Assembly: GCA_011634665.1 (NCBI GenBank)
Contig: WAEK01000021.1
Location: 608,501 to 672,500 of the forward strand
DNA length: 64,000 nucleotides
From: Mortierella sp. BCC40632
Lineage: Eukaryota > Mortierellomycota > Mortierellomycetes > Mortierellales > Mortierellaceae
Direction: 5' to 3'
Shown one piece after another: positions 1 through 11,559 of this stretch. Within the stretch, counting starts at the first letter, position 1; each line of letters begins with the position of its first letter. The notes beneath the pieces were generated by a model. It was not told the origin of the DNA, searched no databases, and worked only from the letters and a program-made list of their open reading frames with translations. Both the position numbers and the translations under genes were made by a program.

Positions 1-127
1 GTCTTTAGCTAGTGTATGCCTAGGTAGTATGCCCATGAAAATATGATCTGTGGTCTTTACTTATTCATTTTGATATCCTTCTCTTGCTTTTTCTTTTCTT
101 TTCTTTTTCAAACAAACAAAAAAAAAG

Positions 128-257
128 GCAATTCATGAACGAGTTTGGAAAGAACCTGGAAATTTTCTTTGTCAACGACGACAGGACATACAAGCGCGCC
201 ATTTTGGCAGACCTTCTTCCATATGCCTTTGGACCCGAGATTCTCCCAGGCAAATAG
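128..257 (+). CDS. Terminal exon of an unidentified protein, gene enters from the left edge
   Basis: From an AG at 126-127 the sequence reads in frame through QFMNEFGKNLEIFFVNDD and on to ILADLLPYAFGPEILPGK, ending at TAG 255-257. The codons are mostly C- or G-ending, as in the sure genes of the window. The composition is ordinary soluble protein, unlike the low-complexity shadows around it. The ATG at 135 could instead start a 40-residue ORF, but the text reads like the C-terminal end of a larger protein whose other exons lie before base 1. The weak point is the acceptor: a run of A directly precedes the AG, and the pyrimidine tract lies about 20 bases further up. The family was not recognised and no function is offered. 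Confidence 0.4.
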
Positions 258-933
258 ATCAACATTAGTAGGAGGAGGCAAAAGAAAAGAAAAGAAAATG
301 GATGCGAGAAAAGTTTCAAAGGATCATGATCTGGATCTTACAAAACAATAGCTCGGAAAGACAGTATAAATACTCAAGTGTTGCCTGGAATGAAGTGTAT
401 AAAAGAAAAAAATGCTGAGGAAGAAAGAGAAGGCGTAAATGAGTAGGAGAAAAGGAGGAAGGCACAGTTGGTTTTTAATCATCACAAATAGAGGCCTTTG
501 GATCTTAGTCCCCTGTCAAGCGATATTAGCTTGAGTATCCGATAATGGACTACACAATGATGGAGGAATGAGGAGACGTCCCCTTCTCTGACTCTTCATT
601 GTCATAATCACCAGCATTTGTAATTCCCCTTGTCCTTCTGGGCTCAAAGCACAGCCTTTTCACTCCTTCCTTTCCTCCCTCCCCCCCCACGAACTGGGCT
701 CTTCCCTGCTTCGCCACTTTAATACCTGCGCCTGGTGTGGTTGTGTGGGGCCAAAGGTACGCCGTCTAGCCTACATGTCCTCGTCTCCATTTCTTTGGGG
801 ACCAATCTTATCCTGTTTTGTGCTAACAACTCCCTTTGGCTTTTGTGACTCTGATCAGCTCCATGAACGGGGATTGACTGATACTCTACTTTAGCCAGAG
901 AAGAAGGGGAAAGGTTATCTACAACACTTAGGA

Positions 934-1236
934 TCAAGTGTTGGCAAAGAGTTCTGCTATCACCTCTCTTGCGTCGACAAGGGGAATAGTTCTTGGCTCT
1001 GCTGTGAGAAAAAAAGTGTTTGTTGGTGAGAGCAGACCACCCCCACGTGGATACAAACCAAAGGCGCTTTGTCGTGTATGGAGAATGAAGTAAGCTCCTG
1101 AAATTATTTTTTTCACCCCTACCCTCCTCCCCCAAGAGACACACCATAGAAATTTCAGAAGGCGAGCAGCGATACGAGCGTGTTGTGATTGCACCAGAGA
1201 CGCCAGGTTGAGCAACCGCTGTAATGATGATTGCAT
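934..1236 (-). CDS. Possible small minus-strand gene, unrecognised
   Basis: Two stretches on the minus strand read like protein. One begins at ATG 1236 and runs MQSSLQRLLNLASLVQSQHA then RIAARLLKFL, an amphipathic basic leader-like text. The other follows an acceptor at 1002-1003 (ttctcacag) and reads EPRTIPLVDAREVIAELFAN to a stop at 934. Joining them needs a donor near 1143, where GT is present but the consensus is weak. A possible extra exon at about 1068-1106, preceded by atttcag, complicates the model further. A strong ATG plus GTAAG donor at about 1256-1263 does not give an open frame with the downstream exon. Treat this as a candidate only; a chance or broken ORF is equally possible. 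Confidence 0.2.
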   Translation of the reverse strand: MQSSLQRLLNLASLVQSQHARIAARLLKFLWCVSWGRRVGVKKIISGAYFILHTRQSAFGLYPRGGGLLSPTNTFFLTAEPRTIPLVDAREVIAELFANT

Positions 1237-1476
1237 TGGAGAAGGAACTGTGGCTTACCTTGCCATGACTTTTTTTTTTTTAAAAAAAGGTCTCTTCAAT
1301 GCCAAGGCGCCGAGACCTATCCCTCTCTTTTTCTCCACCACTTGTATCTTCAACACAAGAGAAGAATAAGCAGCATCAACCCGTTTACGGATTTTGTATA
1401 AGAGAGCCCGTCAAGACAGGACACAAGGACCAGTAACCTGTGACAGCAGAAGCAGGATATCTACCAACGAGGAGTA

Positions 1477-1526
1477 GAAAAGGAAAAGGAAAAGGAAAAG
1501 GAAAAGGAAAAGGAAAAGGAAAAGGA
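1477..1526. repeat. AAAAGG hexanucleotide repeat, about 8 units
   Basis: About eight perfect tandem units lie just upstream of the DUF4112 start codon. They are in frame with it and would encode alternating Lys-Gly if an upstream start were used. Confidence 0.9.
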
Positions 1527-1565
1527 CGCCATCCAAAGAAGAAGAAGAAGAAGAAAAAAACGATC

Positions 1566-2732
<1,167 letters not shown>

Positions 2733-3771
2733 ACAAGTCGAGGAAAAGATAGTCCGTTCAACAAAACACCCTCTATGCATCAGTCTATAGATTGTCAGTC
2801 CTTCTAAGTTATGGGCGGCTTGAAATGTTGAAGTTAAAAAAAAAAAAAAAAAAAAAACTCAGCGTAAATACTGTCCACGGATACAATTTGGGATCTCACG
2901 ATCTGGATAAAAAAAAAATGAGAGAGACTCTCAGAGTCAGAGCCGCGTGAACTTGCAACGGGAGAAAAACAATAGCGTTGCCGCCCGTAAATATTCGCGA
3001 CACAAAAAGATAACGAGCAAGATATGATGGATTCATCTGGACCTTGGGGTAACGGAGCAAACAGTGCCGCTAAAAAGTCCAGGAGATCAAGATCGAGATA
3101 AAGATTTGGGAGAGGGGGGAAATAAAAATCAACAACGGCAGCAACAACATAAACTTTTCGATCGGGACATCATGATTCCAGGCTATAGTCCGTTTCACGT
3201 CACCACAAAACCCGTCAATGTCGTCGTCAATCTTGGGAGCAAGTTCTTTTCCTCCCTCCTCTTTGAAGGCTCTCGTGGAATCCCGGAACTGGCAGGATGG
3301 ATCTGTTCCTAGATTTAACGAGCCTTTCCCTTACTCACCCGTATTGCGCCTGCCTCTGATCTTCCCATCCTGCCGCGAGTACAGAGAGAGGTGGTCCCTC
3401 GCTTGATAGGTAACGGATACCCGGTTCATGATTTCACTCATTGATACTCATAACTCTGATAATACCTTGTCTTTGCTCCGATATAAGGGATTTCTTAATC
3501 TCGATCCATGTAGACGCTGTAAGCTGATAAGTCGTTTTCCTAACGTCCCCTCCCCCATTTTTAGTACTAGATCAAACTCTAGTGGATCTAATCAATCATC
3601 TCGGGTATGGAGAGTGGAGTCTTTTTTGCTTTAATGATACATATGTTATGGACAACGACGAGAAGGAAGGGTGGATGCAATACTGCAGACTGATGGCTAA
3701 GGGATGGGAGGTAGAGGCGAGAACCAATGTCTATAGAAAATGGATCTGAGCCAAAAGGACATAGTTGTTGC
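2733..3771. other. Convergent intergenic region, nothing recognised
   Basis: This lies between the 3' ends of the DUF4112 gene (+) and citrate synthase (-). It holds poly(A) runs near 2837 and 2909 and short unrelated ORFs, but no convincing exon. Confidence 0.5.
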
Positions 3772-6518
3772 TTACTTCTTGGCAAACATGGCCTTGATTG
3801 CCGCGGTCGAGTAACTCTTGGGGCGCTCCAAGGGCATGCCAAGAGCACGATCCCAGATGAGCTGGGAAAGAACACCGAGTCCACGCGAGACACCAAAAAG
3901 TACAGTGTAAAAGTCCTGCTCAGTCAAGCCATAGGCGGTCAACAGAACTCCAGAGTGAGCATCAACGTTGGGCCAGGGGTTCTTGGTCTTGCCGTGCTTG
4001 AGCAGGATACCAGGTGCAATCGTGTACACCTGCGAGACAAGATGGAAGAGGCGATCGTTGGGAATGTGCTTCAATGCAAACTCGCGCTGGCAAGTGTAGC
4101 GGGGATCGGTCTTGCGGAGGACAGCGTGTCCATAGCCGGGAACAACCTGACCGGATCGAAGCGTGGTCCAAATGTAGTCCTTGATGGACTGATCCGAAAA
4201 ATCACCTTCGAGCTCCTTGTCCATCTTGTTGAGCCAACGGAGGACCTCCTGATTGGCAAGACCATGCAATGGACCAGCGAGGCCGTTCAAGCCGGCAGCA
4301 AATGAAAGGTATGGGTCCGAGAGTGCAGAGCCGACCAAGTGAGTTGTGTGAGCAGAGACATTGCCACCTTCGTGATCCGAGTGGATGGTGAGGTAGAGAC
4401 GCATGAGCTCAACAAACGTCTTGTTGTCGCCAAAGCCCAGAAGATTGGCGAGGTTGGCAGAATAGTCGAAGTTAGGGTTGATGGCAGCAATCTTGCCCTT
4501 GTTCTTGAATACGTTCTGGTAGATGCGACCTGCAATGTTTGGAAGTTTGGCAATCAGATCCATCGAGTCCTCATAAGTGGTGTCCCAATATTCGTTCTTG
4601 TGGACTCCCTCCTGATAAGCCTTTGCAAACTGCGAATCATGCTGGAGTGCAGTGACAGCGAGCGAAAGCTGTGACATGGGGTGCAACGAGGTTGGGCAGC
4701 GGTCGAGAAGCTCCTCGACAAACGAGGGCAGCTCGGCACGGGCAGCCCACTCAGCCGAAAGACCCCGGACCTGCTCCGTTGTAGGAACCTCGCCAGTGAC
4801 AAGAAGCCAGAAGAGGCCTTCAGGGAGAGGCTCCTCTCCGCCGTCGGCCTTGGGGAGGGCTTGTTGGCAATCAGGGATGGTCAATCCACGGAAACGGATA
4901 CCCTCGTTAGCGTCGAGGACAGATCCTTCCCAGATAAGTCCCTTGATGCCACGCATGCCACCGTAGGCCATGTCAACTGTAGTCTCGCCAAGAACCTTGT
5001 CGCCGAGCTCGGCCTTGACCTTCTTGATTTCTTCTCGCTTTTCAGGGATCAGTTCGCGCAGGCGGTCTTTGAGACCCTAGAAGAGAACCAGAGTGGATTA
5101 TGAAGGAGATGGCATTACGTTTTAGTGATGGTTATGAATGGGAGCTATAGGGTTGACCCAAGTACAACGCTGGTAGAATAGAGTCAAAATGAGAGGCAAA
5201 TGTTGGGAAAGAAGTGGGCTGATGATCAATAGGGCATTGAGAGGGAGGGGGGAGATTGAACAAGCCAATGGCTCGGGACGGGTGGTGCTACTCGATCCCT
5301 TGGATATGATGTCGGCAGGGTGGGTAGTCTGTTATCGTATCTCTGCCGCCCTTAGCTCTTTCTCTCTCTCTCTCTTTCTCTCTTTTTTTTTTTTTTTTTT
5401 TTTTTTTACCCCTACCCCTGTCGGGCTTTTTTTTTCTGTTACCCCAGTCTTCGCCAGGCCCCACTGAAGTGAGAACAAAGTTCCTTAATGCGTCAAATGC
5501 TTCCTGCCCCAAATGCAACCAAAAATTCATGCCCTACTTTCAGCCACCCAAAAAAAAAAAAAAAAAAAAAAAACCACAGGGTGTTCAAAGCCCTCCGTAA
5601 TCGCCTGTTCGTTGTCCGCTCAGTAGCTCGGGTGGGGCACGAGCCCACGGCGGCATTTTTCAGTTGGCTGGGCAAAATTGACCACGGACTGCTTAACCTT
5701 CTCAGACCCCAGAGACCCTGTTGACTATGCACACTCCCTACAAGGACCCGATCCCAGGCCTCGTTATCTACTTCTCTTCCGAAGGCGCAACCTGCTACGC
5801 AAGTCAACAGATCCCCCAGTTATCCCGCCTGTCTGTCCTTGTCACTGCTGGATCGGTTGATTTGATTCTAGTCATCTCCTCAATCTCTACTTCTCTTGTA
5901 CAACACATACAAGTTAAAAAACACAAGCTCTGATCTGGCCTATTTCTTTGTTCAGATGAACTTTTTGTCGTCACAGCGGGTCCTGTCCTTCAATCTCTCC
6001 AATCCTTTGAATGAGCAAGAAAGATTTTCCCGCAATAATACGTCAAGACAACTTGTTTTGACCCGACTTTCTTTTTGTCCTCACTTTTACCTCACCTCAT
6101 GTATATATAAATCTCTCTCTCTCTCTCTTTCACCAAACTCTTGAGTGTAGGAGCTCTAGAGTATTCATTCTCTTGCCAAGGAGAGAAAAGGAGGAGTATT
6201 GACAATTACCTGGGGCTTGGTCGCGTAAGCACGGATGGCATTTGCGGCAAAGGTGTTATGGCGAGTAGCAATCTATGATTTGATCCATGATTGTTACAGT
6301 AAGGGAGAAAAGAGAAAGAGAGAAAGCAGCAACTGTGTAAGTCTTGACGGAGCCATCATTGTAGTTTATTATCCCCTGTTCTTGATCTCGATCTTGTCCT
6401 CTGGTCCTTGGACTTGTCCTCATCTCGCCACACTTTTCCAAGCCTGTTGAGAAGGATCGATCGCGGGTCTTACCTTGGCAAGGCCAGGGAGACGGAAGGC
6501 AGTTCGGAGAGAGGCCAT
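3772..6518 (-). CDS. CIT1: Citrate synthase, mitochondrial
   Basis: Condenses acetyl-CoA and oxaloacetate to citrate, the entry step of the TCA cycle. Three exons on the minus strand (6518-6474, 6272-6210, 5076-3772), all phase 0, encode 470 residues. The N-terminus [15 protein letters not shown] and the next exon are Arg- and Ala-rich without acidic residues, as expected for a matrix-targeting leader. Exon 3 has the family signatures: [55 protein letters not shown] and [10 protein letters not shown]. By analogy with the pig enzyme the catalytic residues are His307, His353 and Asp408 in this model, all present. Length fits eukaryotic mitochondrial citrate synthases. The intron between exons 2 and 3 is 1,133 bases, far longer than most in this window, and holds several poly(T)/poly(A) runs. 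The alternative, peroxisomal 2-methylcitrate synthase, is less likely given the leader. Confidence 0.96.
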
Positions 6519-6896
6519 TTCTCTGTTGAAGTTATGATAAAATGAAGTGTGCAGAGAGGTGTCGGGTAGAAGATGGCGATGGGGCAGAGAGGAGAGAGTG
6601 GAGATAGTGCAGAGAAGGAAGGAAAGAAACGTTTTTTTTTTTGTTGCCAAATGCCTGGGACTTTTTTGATCTCTTCATCCCGGTGGCCCTTAAGATTGGT
6701 CGCATGATAAGCTGGCCATTCTGTCCACCACAGTAATCGCTGATAGTTTTCCTTCATATGCTTGATGGACGTTTGAGCCTGGGCACAAGGTAAATGTGAG
6801 AGACCGGGAGATTATCACGCCAATCTCTGTGCAACCGATTCGCCCGTACTGTCAACCATGGGTCTGCCTTCAGGATTTGTATTCGGGTTCTGCCCG

Positions 6897-6934
<38 letters not shown>

Positions 6935-8613
6935 ACTCGCTCTCGACACTCGTCTGCTCGCCTTGTCCTTTTCTGGCTTCCCCGCAATTGACCATTTTCG
7001 GCACTGCCCCTTCTGTCTTTTCCATCCTGAATGCACTTGCACACACTCTTTTATGATGGCTTTGACCTGTTTAACTCGGACCAAAAGGGACAATTGTGGG
7101 GAAGGAGGTAGGGGTTGCCCACGGAGTAGCACGTCATTGGCAAACCTGTCACCCGTGTGAAATCAGAGGATATGTTTGGATATTTTAGCCTGGTCCGTGA
7201 CATGGTGGTATTGAGGGCTCAATGGTCAATGGCCTCAAGGTGAACGATACTGACTGGTTTGTGGTCCAGCACATGACTAGAGCTTCGTGTCATTATTGGA
7301 AGGTGAAGACCTTTTTTTTTTTTTTTTTTTTTTTTTTTGGCGATATAGTATAAAAAGTCAGAAGCCAAAAAACCAACTAAACTTTGAAGACAATAGAGAA
7401 ATATCCAATGAAGATCTTTAAATTAGCTTTCTGGATTGCCATCGAGAGTAGACTATCCGTGATCTTGCACTGCCCTATCCCCATATGCTAGACAGGATGC
7501 CCTATTGTAAAATTTGGCTAATATCGTCAAGGCACAGCTTCATTTGCTACAGGTGTGCTTTGAGACTGACCTCTTGTCCGTAAAATGACTGTCTTCGAGG
7601 AATATCGGCACTCTCTGTTATCCTATATCTTCATTCTTGTTCCCGTCTAGCAGTGGTACTTTCAATTTTCAGCTGGGGCACTGCCTTTTGTTTCACTGCA
7701 AGGTAAAAGGAGCGGAGCCAGTTCTATTACCTTGTTACCTCCTTCTATTCCCTTGAAGACAACATTTTTTCCTCTCTTCCTTTTGCTCCGTCTCTCTCCG
7801 TCTTCCTTCTCGGTCTTTACTGTCATGGCAACTCTTCTCTCTTTGGTGAGAAATGGGACGAGAATAGGCACACAAAATAGGAAATGCCGACTCTTCTCAC
7901 AACAAGGAGAATCAAGGACAGGGGTGCGTATGGAGAGAAGGCGAGGAAAGAGAACACAAAGTAAGTGGGCGATGCAAGGGCAAATGGCTCTCACCGTAGA
8001 ACTGTTGAACAGGGAGAGGACGCGTTTCTGGGTGTTGCTCTCTTCTAGAGAGATTGCCAGGGGAGCTATCGTGGGGAAAGAATCTACTTGTGCACAAGGG
8101 GCCTACTTTTGACTTGACGAGTGGAAACCAAAGAAAAAAAGTAGCTATGAGCAGCTCCCTACACGTTGTTCTGTTGAGCCGCAGCGAACGGAGGCTGTCT
8201 TGGAGGATTCTTATTGTTCTCCACAGTGCGCCCGACACCAGGCAGCCTGCATGAGGACGGACAAAAGGGTCTAGACGACATCACTCCCGAAACAGCTGTT
8301 CCAGTGTGGGTTGGTCCTTGAAGGACCAGGATGGAGCCTAGTGAGGAAACAGCCCAGGCTCCACTGGAGCAGAAGGAGCCTTGGTAAAAAATAGAAGAGA
8401 GGCCTGTGGGCGGGAAAATGCCTGAAATGGACGAAAGCTCATTTTCCATCTGTCCACACGTCCACACTTAGTCCACAGTCCGCGCGCACGTGTGCTCCGC
8501 GCCGAGTTTTTTTCCTTGATGCTTTTTTACCTTCGGTTGCATTTTTTTCCATCATCACACACACACACTCTCACACACACACACACCCACGCACACACCA
8601 TCCGTTTTTGCCC
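6519..8613. other. Divergent intergenic/promoter region between CIT1 and the CaMKK-like kinase
   Basis: Two kilobases without a recognised gene. It contains a (CT)n tract at about 6901-6933, a poly(T) run near 7313-7338, and AC-rich sequence at 8557-8598 directly before the kinase start. A CACGTG palindrome (8487-8492), an E-box-type site used by fungal bHLH factors, lies about 120 bases upstream of that start. The ORFs here are short and unlike proteins. Confidence 0.5.
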
Positions 8614-9201
8614 ATGGACTTAGACATTGACACAGGGAGCCCCCACATCCAGGACGGTCCAAAGGGTCTGTCCAAAGATGTCATGGATGTGGACGCCCCC
8701 TCTAGCCTTGCTACCAAATTGATACCTCCTACGATCCTACAGGATGATCTCCCACTCGACTCGACGCACGAGTTAACCAGCACAGCCATGTCGGTTGACT
8801 CTGTGTCCTACCCACATTTCATCACCGACACTCTCTCTTCCATCTCCTCTGGTCATGAATCGTACTCTTCGAACAATGGCCATCACTCAAACCCAAACGG
8901 TAGCAATAACAGCAGCAACAATGCTCTCTCAACCTGCTCTTCTTCTGCCTCATTCTCCTCCTCGAGAAGGGGTTCAATGCAGTTTTCCTCCAAATTCATC
9001 GAGGTCCGAGAGACCTTGGACGCGTCTCTGACCCAGAATGAGGATGGCTTTCGACAGTTGGGCCAATATATTCTGAAGAACGAGATTGGCAAGGGCGCCT
9101 TTGGAAAAGTCCACTTAGCGTCTAACACTGAAGATGGAAAGGACTATGTATGTATCAGTTGTCACTCTTCTTTGCAATAGACAGACTAGATAAAGTACTG
9201 A

Positions 9202-9258
<57 letters not shown>

Positions 9259-9831
9259 TAATTGCTGCTAATTTAGGCAGTGAAAGAATTTAGCAAATCA
9301 AAGCTGAGGAAAAAAGACAAGGCGAATCTCTTCAAACTGGGCCCTCGAGGCCGCGGTCGTGGCCGTGGCCGTCCTGCAGGACCAGATGCCGCCCCAGCAC
9401 CCTCTTTTGGTGGCGATTCGTCCTCACCATTGGATTTGATCCGAGGCGAAGTCGCCATCTTAAAGAAGCTTCACCACCCCAACATTGTGAAGCTATACGA
9501 GGTTCTGGATGTTGCACAGGAAGACTCGATGTACATGGGTAAAGTTTTGTAATGCAAAGGGAACTGTCTACCCTGTTTATGCAGCATGATCAATGAGGCA
9601 ATGAGAGGGGAGGCGAGAAAGGGGAAAAGCGAACTCGCATATTCACCCTCTTATCTTTTTTTTCTTTCCTTGCTCCGTCCTGCAACCCATTTAGTATTTG
9701 AATGGTGTGAAAAGGGGGTTTTGATGCCTGTATCCCTGACAGAGACTTATGAGCATACCTTTTCGGACGATGAATGCCGTGATGTTTTCCAGCAAATGGT
9801 GCTCGGAATTGAGTATCGTAAGTTACAAAAA

Positions 9832-9862
<31 letters not shown>

Positions 9863-11240
9863 TCCAACCCGATGGCGTTTCAGCTAGTTTGATCCATTGT
9901 TACAGTGATTTAGTAATACCTCTTTGGTCTTTTGCTAGTCCATGAGCATGACATCGTACACAAGGACATCAAGCCCGACAATCTACTTCGTTCGAGCGAC
10001 GGCACGGTCAAGATTGTGGACTTTGGCGTTTCAGAAATGTTTGATAAGAAGGGTTCTGACATGACCAAAAAATCAGCGGGATCGCCAGCCTTCATGGCTC
10101 CCGAACAATGTCGAGCAGATCATGGAGAGTTTTCGGGACGGGCTTCTGATGTATGGTCGATGGGCGTGACACTGTTTTGTATACGATATGGACGCCTCCC
10201 GTTCATCTCGAATTCAATCTTGGATATGCAGCGAGCCATCCGAGACGACGACTTTGTTGTGCCTGAAACCGAGTCGGATGAGCGGTTCCGGACCTTAATC
10301 CATCAACTGTTGGAAAAGGACCCCTCTAAAAGAATCACAATCGAGCAGCTGAGGGTAAGCAAATACCAAATACCAGCAGACATCATACTACGGACCACAA
10401 TGGATCACATTTTCTTATGATTTACATTTTCACCTTGTAGGACGACCCATGGCTCACGAATGATGGAAGGGAGCCACTAATTACCAAGGAGGAAAACACT
10501 GCCGCTGTGGTAACAGAAGTGACGGAAGAGGAGCTTCGTTCAGCGTTTCAAAGAATTAGCAGCCTCGCCACTGTGGTATGAATTCATTTTTATTGTTTAT
10601 TTTGATTGAGCTACTGCCTTTGACACTCGTGGGCTGCAACCTGACCTTGTCTACCTTCTCCTTCCTCTTTCTCAAGATCCGAGCAGTTACACTTCTTAAA
10701 CGAGGTATCAAAAAGACATCCCTACCGAGCGAGAAGGAGAGGATGCAGGATGCAGTCGAGCCTGAAGAGGCTGGATCAGAAAAGACCAAGCTGCCCAACC
10801 TTGCACAGATGGTTCTTGCAGCCTCCAACAATATTGGTCAACAATCTCCTGTACCCAAGTCTGAGGATTCTTCTGAACCCACTGAGCATATGGAAGTTGA
10901 ACAAGGAGCCCATCTAGAAATCCCAGAGGCAAAGACTTCATCTTCATCATCGCTTCCGTTGCCGCTGTCTTCACCTCCTACATTCCAGATCTCGGCTCCT
11001 GAGGAAGAAGTACTTCTCCCCTCTCTTTCAATACCAGAGTCAAAATTAGAACAGAGTGACTCTATCTCACCAGTTTCGCCCAGTGTGACAGAACCAGAGA
11101 GTGTAAAAGAGGAATCAAGAGGCGTCGATCATTCGCCACCTTCGTCGATTGGCTCCAACTCTAGCATATCAGCGGCAACAGGTCCTCGGGTCGTTGGACG
11201 ACTCTCTAAGGATCGTCTCGCCATGTTTGAAAGGGCATGA
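8614..11240 (+). CDS. CaMKK/Snf1-activating-type serine/threonine kinase
   Basis: Six exons: 8614-9147, 9277-9538, 9695-9817, 9939-10354, 10441-10575 and 10677-11240, giving 677 residues. The N-terminal 150 residues are Ser/Asn-rich and probably disordered. The kinase domain (about 150-450) shows the glycine loop IGKGAFGKVHLA, AVK (Lys181), a GRGRGRGRP segment at about 202-213, VHKDIKPDN (314-321), VDFG (333-336) and SPAFMAPEQC. The Arg/Pro/Gly insert after the ATP lysine, the GEVAILKKLHHPNIVKLYEV text and the (S/T)PAFMAPE loop are characteristic of CaM-kinase kinases and the yeast Sak1/Tos3/Elm1 group that activates Snf1/AMPK. After the kinase, VTEEELRSAFQRISSLATV and VIRAVTLLKRGIKK align with the autoinhibitory/calmodulin-binding segment of animal CaMKK. 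The catalytic loop has HKD where HRD is usual. The start is the ATG at 8614. Targets are inferred from the family, not seen. Confidence 0.92.
9204..9253. repeat. (CT)n tract in kinase intron 1
   Basis: About 25 CT units sit between the donor at 9148 and the acceptor at 9276, occupying the polypyrimidine-tract position of the intron. Confidence 0.9.
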
Positions 11241-11559
11241 GGGGAGGATTAGTTATCTCGTTGTTGTAGGGTCAAACGAAAACATATTGTTGATTTAAAT
11301 TATCTGGAAGGATTCCCTTTTTATTATTCCCAAAAAAAAAAAAAAAAAAAAGGTTTCGCGACGTTGCGAACTCACTCTTTATACCAAAGCGCGACTACGT
11401 AGTTAAAAGTTTCTGTTTGGGGGAGCTTCAATAGCTCCTGTTGCACTCATCTAGAGTTGCCAAAGAACTGCAGGACAAGGGAAATATCCCAGCGTTCATC
11501 TGAGTGTGAACCCCATTCAATACCGATACCAGACCCCATCTTTCTGCTTTTGTTGGTAC

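Larger units (their letters stand above)
258..1565. other. Intergenic region, one doubtful small gene inside
   Basis: No confident gene was found between the left-edge exon and the DUF4112 gene. The stretch holds pyrimidine-rich DNA near 640-690, a T/A run near 1270-1287 and the AAAAGG repeat at 1477-1526. The only coding-like text is on the minus strand at 934-1236 and is listed separately. Confidence 0.5.

Noticed and set aside
7662..7994. A 110-codon minus-strand ORF between CIT1 and the kinase
   Set aside because: It has Cys/Leu-rich and Lys/Arg-rich composition without motif, and overlaps a competing ORF on the other strand (7732-8112).
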